Below are positions 47,783-59,945 of a stretch of 64,000 nt of DNA, in pieces (the first letter of the stretch is position 1; the number at the start of each line of letters is the position of its first letter). A model generated the notes under the pieces. The model searched no databases. It was given only the letters and a program-made list of their open reading frames with translations, and was not told the origin of the DNA. A program made the translations under genes and the position numbers. This DNA comes from Angiostrongylus vasorum (Eukaryota > Nematoda > Chromadorea > Rhabditida > Metastrongylidae): positions 561,001 to 625,000 of the forward strand of contig JADANN010000442.1 of the NCBI GenBank assembly GCA_018806985.1, in the 5' to 3' direction.

Positions 47783-48310
47783 TTATGTTTTGATAAGTGA
47801 GTATAAAAGGGGACATGTTGGTCGCTCTACTTCATAGTGTGGAATAACGGATGGTATTAAGCCCGTCGCCTTTGCTACTGTGATCCATTCATTGCTAAGT
47901 TTTCGGTATTGTCTTTTGTATACCTTTTCAGACGATGGGCGATAAAGTGTAACATCATTAAGATGTTCCTCCGTTATCTCAACATCTAACTGCCGCGAAA
48001 TAAATACGAACTCTCCCTCTTTATCACTAACTGATAGTCTAACGGTCTTCGTATTTATTGATTCTCTAATTTCTCGCGTGCCAAATTTTTGCGCAAACAC
48101 ATACGTTAGCATCATCTAGTGATCTCGGGTCTACCAATCGACTATCCTGCAAGGTTAAACCAACTGTCAGCTGTGTGAACGGGCCAACGGATAGAATTGC
48201 TTTAGAAATGGGCTGTGATGGTGAAAAGTTTGAGCTCAATTCCAATAATGATCGCGCGCTCGAAGGTATGATCATGCCGTCAAGTACAGCAGCAGCAGAA
48301 GCAGGACGCT
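47783..48310. mobile_element. Penelope-like element fragment with an inverted piece
   Basis: 47,783-48,115 on the minus strand encodes SVSDKEGEFVF, LDVEITEEHLNDVTLYRPSS and ending LLYSLIKT, the same N-terminal RT region that the next element encodes on the plus strand at 48,430-48,720. At about 48,130-48,205 the plus strand encodes CKVKPTVSCVNGPTDRI, the part that should follow LIKTHK. The first piece has therefore been flipped relative to the second. The plus strand then reads into a short Ala-rich end unrelated to the RT. Confidence 0.75.
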
Positions 48311-48337
48311 AATGTTGCAATCGATACAAAATTCCGC

Positions 48338-49640
48338 ATGTTTTCAGACGATGTTCTCAAAACCCTTAATCATTATCATCGCGGTAGAAAGTTCGTCTCT
48401 AACCTCACAGCCTCACAAAAATGTAGCATGCGAGAAATTAGTGAATTAATAAATTCAAATACCATTTGGCTATCAGTTAGCGATAAGAGGGGAGAGTTCG
48501 TAGTTATCCCTTACCACTTAGATGTTAAGATAACGGAACAACATCTTAGTGATGTTACCCTTTATCGCCAGTCTTCTGAAAAGGAATACAACAGTCAATA
48601 CTGAAAGCCAAACAGTTAGTGGGTCAATGTGGCAAGGACTCCAGGCTCAAAACCACTGGTTATTTCGCACTTTAAAATCGAGAGACTAACATATCCCGTC
48701 TTATACTTACTTATAAAAACACATAAATTGGTATCACGTGGTGATTTTGTATCAACTAATCCAGCATCATTCAAGGTTAGACCCATCCTCAACTGTGTAG
48801 ACGGACCAGCGCTAGAATAACCTGGTTTCTAAGCCTAATACTTTCCCAGTTGCTTAAACATATTACAACTCACCTAACGAACGCTCAAATGTGCTCAGAA
48901 CGCCTAGGTAACGCGTCTCCTAATAACGCGTGCGTTATGGACGTTTCCGTGCTGTGTAGCAACGTATAGAATTACTCCGCAATCCAAGCCATCCTCGAAC
49001 TTCTTATTGAGCATGAAGGAGAAATAAACATGCATGGCTTGTCTATTCAGCAGCTCACGTCTCTCTTGGGGGGTGCGCCTGAACTGCTCGATTTTTTAGA
49101 TGGTCTGGGAAATACTACTTGCAAATGAGAGGGCTGGCAATGGGACGGCTACTGGCACTAAGTCTCGCCACTGCATTTTGGTCTAAAATAGAAGCCCCAT
49201 TATTGATTTCTGGCCGCCACTCTACTGCAGATGTATAGATCATTGTTTTGTCATCTCCTCTACTCAGGAAGAGGTGGACAAATGCTTGGAATTATTGAAT
49301 GAGCAGTCTGAGTAGATTAAGTTCACCCGGGAGAAACCGAAGGAGACCTGGCTTCCATTTCTTAACGTTCAAATCAACTCGTCAAATAGCGGTTACATGA
49401 CAGAATGGTACCGAAACCCAAGTAACAAAGACATCCTGGTTCATTTCCTCTCTTCCCACCCTTCTCACACGAAGAGGGCGCTTGTAAGAAACATGTTTCG
49501 AACAGTCACCTGTGTGCACGACCAAGGAACTAAGGGAAGAATCGCGTGACTTGGCTCGAAAATAGTCATCTCCAATGGTTACGAAATAGTTACCGCTGAG
49601 ATAAATTTAGAAAGAGATCGACGCGCCAAAGGAAACACTT
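48338..49640 (+). pseudogene. Penelope-like reverse transcriptase (broken)
   Basis: Recognisable blocks, in changing frames: LNHYHRGRKFVSNLTASQK, LSVSDKRGEFVVIP, KITEQHLSDVTLYRQSSEKE, LYLLIKTHK, FKVRPILNCVDGP, QLLKHITTHLTNAQM, the CVMDVSVLCSNV block (normally a DVTSLYTNV-type motif A), CIDHCFVISSTQEEVDKC, IKFTREKPKETWLPFLNVQI and EWYRNPSNKDILVHFLSSHP. The catalytic YIDD is CIDH here: the second Asp is His at 49,241-49,243. There are in-frame stops, for example after EYNSQY and after LCSNV. It was the enzyme that copied the element RNA into DNA. It is inactive now. Confidence 0.85.
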
Positions 49641-49860
49641 GACCAAAAGGATGTTCCGTTTATGTTGCCCTTCATTAGCGATGAAGTAAGCGTAGCTATA
49701 AAACGATGTTTAAGAAGGGCAGGTCTAGAGGAATCGGTAGCGATAGTTGACATATCGCCGGCTACTCTACGTCGCCAGTTAGTTCGTAACCGCCTGTATG
49801 ACCGTCTATGTGATACAACAATTTGCGTAATGTGCCCTTACGGCAGGGGACGGTGATTGC

Positions 49861-50178
49861 ATGAGTTCAGGTACGATATACCTGATCTCTTGTAATAATT
49901 GCGGAGAAGAATATATTGGCGAAACGGGCAGACCCTTGCGTATCCTTAGAAAAGAACACCTAGATGGCAAACGAAAAGCAAGACAAAGTACCCCACTAGG
50001 CACGCATAGGATACAAAAAGCATAGAGGAGACGATTTTGAAGTAAAAATCAATATCCTTGCACAGGAGACTAAAACACTAGCGCGAAAACTTTTTGAGGC
50101 TTTTTGGATAAATGCGAAAAACCCCACAATGAATAGCATGGAGGAATGCCTAGAGGTCACATGCGACCTAATCCCTTA
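49861..50178 (+). pseudogene. GIY-YIG endonuclease domain of the Penelope-like element
   Basis: The translation has TIYLISCNNCGEEYIGETGR, which contains the IY and YIG signature, followed by PLRILRKEH. After a frame break near 50,025 it continues ARKLFEAFWINAKNPTMNS, the region carrying the conserved Asn of the family. A CVMC cysteine pair upstream (~49,830) pairs with CNNC as in the zinc-binding linker of these proteins. The domain normally nicks target DNA for integration. The copy is broken by the frameshift and stop. Confidence 0.8.
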
Positions 50179-50388
50179 TGTTCGGATCAATTTCTGATGT
50201 GATGTGGTGCAGTCACCAACCATATGCGACTATAATCAGCTGTTCTAATCCTGCTCATTCGAAGTCACGAAAAAAAGTGGTGGGTTTTTCGAAAAGCTGT
50301 TGCTCGTGCAATTACCATCGAGTTTTTCTTTTTGTACGTGTTATTGAAGCGTTTGGCCTAGTAAATTGTATATCAGTATGCCCTTCCA

Positions 50389-50424
50389 GGCTCTGAAGAA
50401 GGCGATACTGCCGAGACGTCAGCT
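50389..50424 (+). ncRNA. Hammerhead-ribozyme-like motif at the Penelope-like element 3' end
   Basis: Layout: GGCT (stem I), CTGAAGA (core), A, GGC-GATACT-GCC (stem II), GAGA (core, normally GAAA), C-GTC (minimal stem III and cleavage triplet), AGCT (stem I'). AGCT pairs with GGCT over four bases, one a G-U. The third core base is G for A, which should abolish cutting. Stem III has no loop, as reported for hammerheads of this element class, which may work as dimers. Confidence 0.55.
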
Positions 50425-51626
50425 ACTGTTGTATTGTATTGTGTTTTTCCATTGAAGTAAATGTATGTTGTTTACATTCTCAAGAATATTGAATAATGAC
50501 TCTGCTCAAGCTGCAGAATTCTGTGAAAACCACATATACTCTGTTATGGTGTCCAATAAAGAGAGGAAAGTGAAATAACGAAGGCATAACATGGAAGACG
50601 GTGGCACTACGAGCTACGCTCACGCCTACAAAGAAAGCCATGTCTCAATTGACTGAGATAAAACCCCGTGCTCAAATTTCTAATTTAACATCCACTCCAC
50701 TGTTATGCTTCGCAGCTCAAAGGTCAACTGGTATTACATATTAAGCCTTTTGCAAAAATATTGCTCTAAAATGCTATTTCGATGGCGTATTCAGTGAAAC
50801 AGAACGAAATCGAGATAAAAATGGATGATGTAATCACCACAAATGCTATTAAATGTCCTATTTATGACCATTGTTTAGTAGATCTACTGTACCAACTACA
50901 ATAACTTCTCATGACAGGCTCAGTTTCTTCCGTGAATAGGACCATCGAGCCGTCACTCATGCAGGCTTAACAACAACATCTCACTTGAAAACGCAACCAT
51001 ATTTCGTAGCAAAAAAGCATTTTAACAGTAGCTAATACGGTATAGGGTCATGCAGAGAGCCATAATCAGTATCATGGCAGTGAAAACCAAATTGGGAGCA
51101 GCCTTATAGCTTCCGCCGGCGCATAAAGTTGCAGTAAGCGAAAGCACAAAGAAAGTAAAAAATCTTGAACGATGCTCAGCCGGAGGAGACGACTTAGAGC
51201 ATAGAATCCAGCAACGTCTCAATACGGCAATATTAGCACCATTCGAAAGGCGAAAGAGCTAATTGGTTGAGCTGCAATGCCTATCTCTAGTACTCTTTAT
51301 CTGTTCAAATGGTGATGAAGCCCCCATGTTTGTTGCATAATATGCTGTTCTATATGGTTTTACTGCTTCTAATGTATTAGCAAGATCGCTTGTATTGTTG
51401 ATTGTGTAGAACAACAGTGGTTAGCGTTCGTTTCGTAGGATGTTTTTGTTATCTACTCACCACTAATTATTTCTTGTGCCTCTTGACTCCTTAGTGGTTC
51501 ACATCAACATGCTAGCGAAACTCACTGGAATACCGCGAGAGCATAAGATTCCAATTTGTTTCCAAGATCTTGAAAATATCTTCGATTCAGCTAAGTTGAA
51601 ATGGGGATAGAAACGCTGGAAAACGA
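50425..51626. other. No recognised gene
   Basis: Beyond the Penelope-like element there is an AATAAA at 50,555. A minus-strand frame at 51,022-51,222 encodes a hydrophobic 66-residue chain, but nothing supports expression. Confidence 0.4.
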
Positions 51627-51732
51627 AGACCTTCACAATATACGATCATCCTTCATGAGTTATTCTGTAATTTCACAAAGTAATTGGCGTAAGGAGGGAT
51701 TATCGACAAAATGACTTCACATCGCTATGATA

Positions 51733-52009
51733 GGTCGCGTGTGGCGCAGTGGTTGGAAGCGCCACTGCGACGCACACGTGGAATCGATTCCAGCGCCCAT
51801 AGCCCACCAAGCCCTCCATCTCTCCGAGGTCGGCAAATTGGTACCAGACTTGTCTGAGAGGATAGTAGCACTGGCTCGATTCATCGGTAGGCCACCGCGA
51901 GTCATTGTAATGGCCAGATATGCATTCAAGCACCTCCAACAGTTCTAAATGAGGTCGAATGCATGGCGCATCCCTCAGAGATTGATCAACGCCGCGAGCT
52001 TTATCCTTT
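51733..52009 (+). mobile_element. tRNA-derived SINE, copy 3
   Basis: Head GGTCGCGTGTGGCGCAGTGG with a GGAATCGATTCC box-B-like word 50 bp on, body aattggtaccagacttgtct, tail ending in tttatccttta. It is the counterpart of copy 1 in the inverted arm, and the sequence continues on both sides into the duplicated unit, so the insertion predates the duplication. Confidence 0.85.
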
Positions 52010-53593
52010 ATCATTTTATCGCTAAGATTATAAATAATATTTCACTACATTAAAGAACATCACGCTTAAACTAGAATAGAATAATACGGTAATGAAAGTC
52101 GACGTGAAGTGGTCATACGGTTTATCAGAAAAATAATGATGTTCATGAAAAAAATGATTTGCTTCCGATAAGCTATACAAGTTCGACGGCAGATTATTTC
52201 AAAACTTCCCTGCTCACTTTTTTTATTCTTTCTACATCAAAGTGCAGCTCAGAGGAGACCTCAAAAAGAAAACGTTTCAAAAAGCCAAAAAGCGTTATAG
52301 AGGAGTGATGGTAGTGATCGCCTGTAACACGCAAATAAAGAACAGAATCAAGTGACTTTAACGTCTGTACGCCTAGTGACAACCAGTTGTCTAAAGCCGT
52401 GAGCAACAGAGCTCTATGACATGTCAAGTGGGCAAAATGATCAGTGATCCGAACGTGAGATGTCTTCATAAATATCCTAGAAGAAAGTGCGCTGCAGCTT
52501 TAAACGCCCCTTGTAACTTGCAGAACACCGTAGAGCTGGAAATGGAGTGGCAGGACCAAAAGCTGAAAATCTCGGAAATTTTTGCTTGCTTCTTCTTCTT
52601 CTACTCGATGACTGCCTTGAAATTCAAAGAATTCTTTACCCGACTCGTATCATAGTACCGTTACACGTTTTGGATTCATTCTCTTCAGATCTCCAAAAAC
52701 CATTTTGTAATTGGTGTGATAGTTCACTTTCGCTTCGAGGTAACTACCTTGGAATGTTTGTGGCTTTACCTGTGACAAACCATGGTAAACAGTCTAGAAC
52801 CCCACAGTCTTCCAAGATTCTTTATAAATGTAAAGTCAGCCTTTACTCATTCACCATCTCTTTCTTTTCTCGTCGTCCTCTTCTGTCTCCCTTCTCATGT
52901 GTCTTCAAGATTCCGTTCAACTATGAACGAAATGGACGACTTTTAATAGGGGGCAGCGGAAAGAAATGGGGGAGCTCAACTGAGTAATCATTGACAAATC
53001 TGAATAAGGGTTAGGAGATACAGCTTTCAGCTTTGCTTAATACCTGAGTGATATGCCATACATTTCCCCTCAACAAGTGCCATAAACGTAACTGAATGCA
53101 TATTTTGCCTTAATAATGTCTTGTAGTGGCCTATTAATGCATCAATTCAGTGTTACTGCTCTCACAGACAAGTCAGGTGTCAAGTTGCCGATGCCGAAGT
53201 AACAGATGACTCTGGAACATCGCTACATCATATTTTATATCCTTATTGCTAATCAAGGAATGAAGCTCAATTTTTTTCGGAGCCGAACATTCCATAAAAA
53301 AGAGCACAGTTTTTTGTAAGGCCATTCCATAGCATCTCCATCTATATTTAGTGTTGCAACTCATTACTGATTAGTGTCGATAAAATTTACGCAACACAAG
53401 GCTACCAGTGAACTTTTGGCAATCTATCTTACTTGATACTTGATAACTCAAAAGACTAACTTTCTATAAACGTCGGCATAGATAGTTGGTATATTTATTT
53501 ACATTATCTTATAAATTGATCTTCTTTAGCTGATGCGAGGTTGGTATAGGTTTTCATTGTAGTTGTCGTTTGTTGTTGGTGTTGTTGGTCGAT

Positions 53594-53626
53594 GGCTATT
53601 TCAGCGATTTCGCCTTCCTCAGAGCC
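53594..53626 (-). ncRNA. Hammerhead-ribozyme-like motif, duplicate of the 27,965 copy
   Basis: Inverted counterpart of the left-arm motif: GGCT, CTGAGGA, A, GGCG-AAAT-CGCT, GAAA, T, AGCC. It also lacks the GTC triplet and has one extra change in stem II (G-C to G-T). Confidence 0.45.
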
Positions 53627-53654
53627 TGGTAATTGATACTTGATACTTGAACGG

Positions 53655-54005
53655 CCCGTCCTCACTAATTGTGCGGGCCCCAGCATAATCACCATTCATC
53701 GGAGATTTGCTGGTTTAGCCATTGTGGTTCCCTGGAATCCCAAAGACAGCCTGGCCAAAGTCTGCTCCAGGTCGTCACCACGACAGGCAGTCGCAGCCCT
53801 TGTGGATCAGAGGGAGATTTTCCACCATGCGACTTTGATACCAGAACGGTGGTGGATCCTCGTATTGGTTTACTCTTACCTATCCTTCCTGATGGAAACG
53901 CCGGACTCCTGACCCTGCCGGAGGGTGGGGGACGAATCCCCCCGCTGTACATCGCAGTCCGACACCCAGGAACACCTCCCAGCCACGATGAGGCGCTAAA
54001 CCGTT
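53655..54005 (-). repeat. GC-rich dispersed repeat, copy 3
   Basis: Inverted counterpart of 27,586-27,937 within the right duplication arm, nearly identical to it and clearly diverged from the independent copy at 30,433. Confidence 0.75.
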
Positions 54006-56017
54006 GGGAAGACAATCTATCAGTCCCACATAGATAAAAGACCCGTGATGGAATGATGTTGTTGAAAAAGTGAAGAACCAGAGAACAGACCTGTCACCAT
54101 CTTTCAATCACTGTACTCATTTCCGGACTGGTATCTGTCCAACAACTCGCCACTAGGACAGTTTGGTTGAAAACAGCCGGAAGTCTCCATAATAGAAACA
54201 ATCATGACTGCTAGAATGACAAGAAAAGTCCCCCTTCTTACAGAGTGAATCAGAGGAACGGAAGAAAGAGAGATGATCAGGGTCATGAAGTTGTCAATAT
54301 CTATCTCTTCTGTATTGATAGCATCGCGACATATCGTCGTAGAAAGACTCGATTTCATCGAGCGGTCACGAAACCCTTGTTTATGAAGATCTTAGTAAGG
54401 ATCGTAGAGTTAAGTGAGGTTAAAGAGAACCACTGGTTAGCAAACTAGGGAAACATAATTTCAAAGACTTCAGCGCCTGTGCTCCACTCCATCAGTGTCT
54501 CTCCTTTTTTTCCCGCTTGTAAACAGCATTTTCGAAAGATCACATTTATTTTTTTAGCTTTCATTGGATGAATTCGTCGCTAATTTTCTACCCCAGAAAT
54601 CCTATTTTGGTGTAGGAATCAATTATGAACAGCTTGTCCCAGTTAGCGTCCTAGGCTTCCTTCTTATTCGATCACATTGAATTTTAATTCACTTAAACAT
54701 ATTCCCATCATTGCAAGCCACACAGTGCCTATGTGGATTATCGTATTTTTGAAGACCTAAAGAAATACTTGTTCATCTGTTTATTGCCTTTTGAGTTCTG
54801 AGAACCGAATTAGTTTTGTTATTAAACCATATTACTTAGTACATAACATTAAGTTGACTTTCCATTCTTTTTTTCATGATCAGATAGAACAAAAGGAAAA
54901 CTTAAGGGAACTTTGAAGTGGAACAAGCAATTCGTGGCAGAAAATAGGAGGCGTGCCAATGAATCCGTTGTGAATTTCTCTACCCTTTCTTTACGCTGTC
55001 AGTTTAAGACCATTTTATCCTTTGTAATGTTTATGCGTTTTTTATTTCTCTATTTTCGAACTGAATATCAAGCAAAAACACAGAGGTCTGCAACTGCTTG
55101 TTTTTCTGCTCCATGCTTTAGACTGCATGGCCAAGACATTAAGACATGTCTTTAACCCTTTCCAACTTTCATTTGCGTTCTATTCTTATCCTGTGAAATT
55201 CGCTCTTTCTTCTAATCCACTTTATACTGACGTTTGAGCATGGCCATTGATGCCGCTCAATCTCGTGTCATTCCGTCAGACATTTTTTGCAGATGGACGT
55301 CATGACAATGGCGTGACGTGGTCGGGTCATGTCCTCACGTCATCACGTCTACTTCTGAATCAGTTTATCAAATGCGTTCGAGAGGATAGAAGACGTTGTC
55401 GATGCTGAAAAACAAAGTACTTAGCACAATGGAAGCCCTCACTGAGACTCATCAACGATTATTTAGAGCACTGCCGATCTGACAAGGAGACAGTAACAGT
55501 TCCGAATTGGTGTACACCATTCAAGCAAAAAAATAACTGATGGACACGCTTAAAGTAGTATAATTTTTTCCTATATTCGAATTGTTAACAGATAAACAAA
55601 GGGTGACAGAGAAAATGTCAAACGATAACCTCTCGCCGTAGTTTCGCGTTCAAGGTCTATTGAGGTTTTTTCATCTTTGGAACGAATTCCCCATATTGAC
55701 AAGCCACTTTTTCACAGTTTACTGAGATATCGAAGTGCGAAATGCTCAAAACGTTGGGGTTTCTTGAAATCTATCACTTGTAAATTTTATTTCTGTAGTA
55801 CAAGAAGCTTTTTGGTAACATTCGGAGCTGATAAAATTTATGTTGAAGGCTTAAGAAAAGGGAAACAGTTTATCGAGGTGTAGCCATGACACTACTTTTC
55901 TGGGTTACCATTCATCATAATCAGCATGAATGGGCCAATAATCGATTTAATCGAAACGTACTTCGAACCGTTTCCTTTTCGCATTCGTCAGAGACCCTTG
56001 TGGATAACGGGCTAGAG

Positions 56018-59000
56018 GCAACGATTTACTGATATAAGTGCTGGGATTAGCTCAATATTTATGATATCCAGTCAAGTAAATATGTAAAAAGCAAAAACTC
56101 TGCAATAGCCTTTTTGTGCAGCGAATTTCGAATGCAGAATTAATTACTGTATAGATTTCAAAGAAAAACATCAACTCTTTCGTGCATACTCCTCTCCATT
56201 TCATGAATCAGCCATTTGTGTGATAACAACGGATGTCCAATCTATCTGACCCCTTGATGAGCCTTTAGGAGATTGATGGTCTTTGTTCCACATTAATCCC
56301 TAATGGTACTCGACGTGCATGAATTGATCGGCTGCGCTATACGTTAAACGTTACTAACCAGTAATGTTAGGTCGTTTGTGGTGACCGGAAAATTACATGC
56401 ATGCATGACTGCACAACCAATGGGCATGGGTTTCGCTACGTTTGTAAAACGTGCACCTCGTATACTAGTTACAATCCTCGACTAACTCGATCGAGAAACA
56501 GCATATGTGTTCATTCGTGCTTCTAACGAGCTGCCCCGCGTGCTTCAATCACTTAAGCTACGAGTACGAGTATATTCACCTCAAGTGTTTTCGGCAACAA
56601 AACAAAACAGCGACGGCTAACTCAATTACTTTTGCAGACATATAAGTTCAGCTTTTGCTGGGGTTTGGTTGGAAATGGCGAACTCCCTGTTGTCGTGGAC
56701 TGCCTTCTTAGACCGTATTTCGACTTTTAGATTCATACCGTCTCCAGTCGACAATGACAGTAAACCGCTGACGGCAAAGTCCGATAACGTAAAATAATGA
56801 AGTCAATCAAACGATCGAGAAAAAAGGAAGCGGCCGAAACATTAGCCGAATAAAAGTTTCTTTTATACCAGCCTCGTGTTAGTCCAGTCATATAGAAAAT
56901 CTGTGGTGGAAAAAAAATAGAGAAACACAGTTTGGTGATATTCTGGTGGAATGAAAACACTGAAAAGTAATCTTAAACCTTCAAACTGAATAAGTTATTC
57001 TTTCAGTGATATTCCTTTAAAATCAGTGACTTCGCGAAAATTAAATAAAACGAATCCTTGCATCGGCAGATAAGTTTGAAAAAAGCCAAAGTATCTATCA
57101 CTGTTGACAGATTGCCTAATCACAGACGGTTTACACCTATCAATAGACACTGATTTATGGGCAACTAGAGATATGAATAATGCGATATTACACTTCACAG
57201 CCCTCGATCACTCTGGCAGCTTACTGCTCCAGAAGCATATTACTTCAGCAATTGCAAAAAGTGACCCAGATCTTTCTTTCATCCTGAAGCAATGGAAGAT
57301 CATAATCACAGTGTGGTAATTCTGAGCCATAACCAAGACACTAACGGCCGACTTTATGGTGGAACACCTTCGCACCATTGCAGAGATAATTTTGTTCGAA
57401 GTGAAAAATTCTCAAGGATTTGTGTATTTGTAATGATTATGTGTTATTTTCAATACGGTGTTGTTTCGACGCCAAGGTCCCATTAGATAAAAGGAACAAT
57501 ACTCTCCATCGACGGCCAACAATGACAGAACGCTAGCGGAGACGTGACACACAATCGACCAATATTATTTTTTCGTCAGTGAATGATCAAATTACATCAC
57601 CGGGTAAAGTCGGTCACAGTGTAAATAGTTTTTATTTGTACACAGCACGTTCCGCGTCATCAATAATGCGATGGGGCCCACATGGATTGCATTTTTCTCC
57701 GAAGTGCCTCATGCTATGCCGAAATGCAGCTCTTTGATGCGCAGCGTTTCTATGGCCCTCGGCAATTTTAGACGGAATGTGAGCGCAGCGGAAAGACGGT
57801 CATCATCAAACACTTCAAGATGCATGGTACCATGTAGTGCACAAAAGTTAATACATAGTGAATGGAAGACAGCAATTACTTGAACACCTGACTGGTCATT
57901 GACTGTGACTGACTAGTCATCACGAAGAGTAATCCAGGTCTCCGTGAAATTTCAATTTGACTGTTATGCAGGTTGTCCCCATGTTTTTATCACTGCATTT
58001 CTTTTGTCAATTGCTATTTGCTGAAATGAGGTTGGCTGACTTGGGACCAAATCTGTCCACTAAAGCGAATTTTGCTTTCAGTTGGTTAAAAATTCGCAGA
58101 TGATAAAAATACCTTTCTTCTCAAATTGCCCCAATCAATCGGAAGAGGGACATCCTACTTTTTAGCACAGTTCGATCCTATGAACTCAGTAAAATGTTAA
58201 ACTGACTATGAGTTATGAATTAAGCAGCTGTGTCTTATGTAGATCTAATCAGAATATATTCACAGGCAAGCCATCCCACAGCTACTCTAGGACCAGTGCA
58301 CTTTTCTCTGCCTGTCGTACAAAAAACTTCTATTACTACCGCGGTAAGTGACGTGTGTTACACTGGTGATAGGCTGCACTGGTGACGTGTCACGCCGTTG
58401 TTACTTTTTTTAGTTGTTTCCCAGAAGAAGACGTAGGATAACATCCTTGGTCGTACGATACCACTGAGATGACTACAAAAGAAAGAAAAAAACATATTTG
58501 AAAAACATTAACAAATAAGGATTGGAAAGACAGCCACAACCCAAAAAAGGTGATAAATCTTTTTGTAATGGAGAAAAAGAAAACAGAATACTTGTTGAGA
58601 GAATGCTAATAAATTAAAAGAACTCAGGATTTTTCTTGCTCCTCCAAAAACAGCGCCTTTATTCACTGTTTTGTTTATTACGGTTTTGTTTATTTTTGGA
58701 AACACCGAATCCAAACCATGTGCGAGAGGTTCTTGAGATGAATAATCCAACGTTTGAAATGAAACGACTGGAATCTGGCTGATATTATTTTAACTTATGC
58801 ATAATTCGAATAAGTGGATTGTCCTATGATTGCTCATCGACCACTTACTAGGAATACTCCATTTTGAACAGGAGGCTTCAGATGCTTTACTTCTTATTAA
58901 TGTTCAACTTCACCAGCTAAAGAAATATTCGCATCAATACAACTTGATCAACGTTTTACAAGACTTAAGTGCTCAACATAAACAAAAGTCAGAAGCCGTC

Positions 59001-59673
59001 GAAGTCGTCTACCATCTTTAGTTAACGACTACTGTAAGATGCTTCTCGACTAGTTTTTGAAGGCATAAGGTTCGCTTCTAATTCAGTGCAAAGTCTTTCA
59101 GCTATGTTCCACCAGCTTTCAAAATTTTCTAAAAAACGCCATAACTATCAGATAGTGACCGTTACTACGGGAGCTTTTCGTTGGTATTCAATGATTAGGC
59201 AAGCCCTCGTCATTGTCGTACGAAACTCATTTTTGTTGCTTATGATAATTCAATACAAAACTGACTATTTGATAACCCAAATAAACAACGCGTTAGAGAA
59301 TTCTTGGTACAGTAGTTTTTGCACTTCATTAAAATCATGTAGCATCCACTTTTTGAGCTTCTGAACGCTGTCGAATACACTGGAAATCGTTTCAGTGCAC
59401 GTCCTAAACGCAGTTTTGAACGTTTATCAATTTACAAGACTTTCATCTCCGGCCTCAAATTTGTACGTCTAATGAACAATAATAATGTCTTTGGTAAAAA
59501 AAAAAACATCTGTGTGCGGTGTTAGTCTTTCAAGCATCCAGTAAATTGAAGGTAGATTTTTAAGAACTGGGCTCTGCACTGGCATACAGGGTATTTATGC
59601 AGCAAAAAAAAAACTAATTAACGGCGAAAACCTCCTGAAACATTGATATTGCAAAGTCATAGATTTCACACTA
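56018..59673. other. No recognised gene
   Basis: 3.7 kb of AT-rich DNA. A frame at 57,104-57,319 contains SIDTDLWATRDMNNAILHF, faintly like the TDxWT motif of hAT transposases, but no other hAT motif follows. Other frames are short. Confidence 0.4.
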
Positions 59674-59945
59674 GGGGTGCGTGTGGCGCAGTGCTCGGAG
59701 GCGCCTTGCAACACACGCATGGAATCGATCCCAGTGCCCATGGGCCACCAAGCCTTCCAAGGGTAGGTAAATTGGTCCCAGAGTTGTTTGAGAGGACAGC
59801 AACATTGGCTCAATACATCGGTAGGCCACGTCGAGTCATTGTAAAGGCCAAATATACTTCAGTAACCTCCAACGATACCTAATCAAGTCGAATGCATGGC
59901 GCATCCCTCAAGGATTGATCAACGTCTAGAGCTTTGTCCTTTATT
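59674..59945 (+). mobile_element. tRNA-derived SINE, copy 4
   Basis: Head gcgtgtggcgcagtgctcgg, box-B-like ggaatcgatccc, body aattggtcccagagttgtttg, and a tail from aatgcatggcgcatccctca to gtccttta. It is more diverged than copies 1-3 and lies outside the duplication, so it gives the true SINE ends: the flanks (agatttcacactagg and ttatatttcacact) are not shared with the other copies. Confidence 0.82.

Larger units (their letters stand above)
48320..50424 (+). mobile_element. Penelope-like retroelement, inactive copy
   Basis: In order it holds the N-terminal RT region, the RT core, a GIY-YIG endonuclease domain and a 3' hammerhead-like motif. That domain order marks the Penelope-like class. 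Frameshifts and stops occur throughout. No second long repeat flanks it, so its 5' boundary is approximate. An AATAAA lies ~130 bp beyond the end (50,555-50,560). Confidence 0.85.
51627..56017 (-). repeat. Right arm of the ~4.4-kb inverted duplication (complete unit, 4,391 bp)
   Basis: Read on the minus strand from 56,017 down, this is segment B, then A (with a SINE), then c. The left side has A-c joined to B-A. The right arm thus appears to be one whole unit with ends CTCTAG... and ...GAAGGTCT, and the left side a head-to-tail junction of two units. Differences from the left arm are scattered substitutions and homopolymer indels, such as five T for six near 52,580 and ggggg for gggg near 54,230. 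The nature of the unit is unknown. Confidence 0.9.

Noticed and set aside
51022..51222. Hydrophobic 66-residue frame
   Set aside because: Hydrophobicity alone in T-rich DNA is weak evidence; no family or gene context.
51700..52014. 104-codon frame repeated near 25.3, 29.7 and 51.8 kb as a protein family
   Set aside because: It is the antisense translation of the SINE copies.
57104..57319. Possible hAT transposase fragment (TDLWATRD)
   Set aside because: Only one weak motif; no zinc finger, dimerisation domain or terminal repeats nearby.
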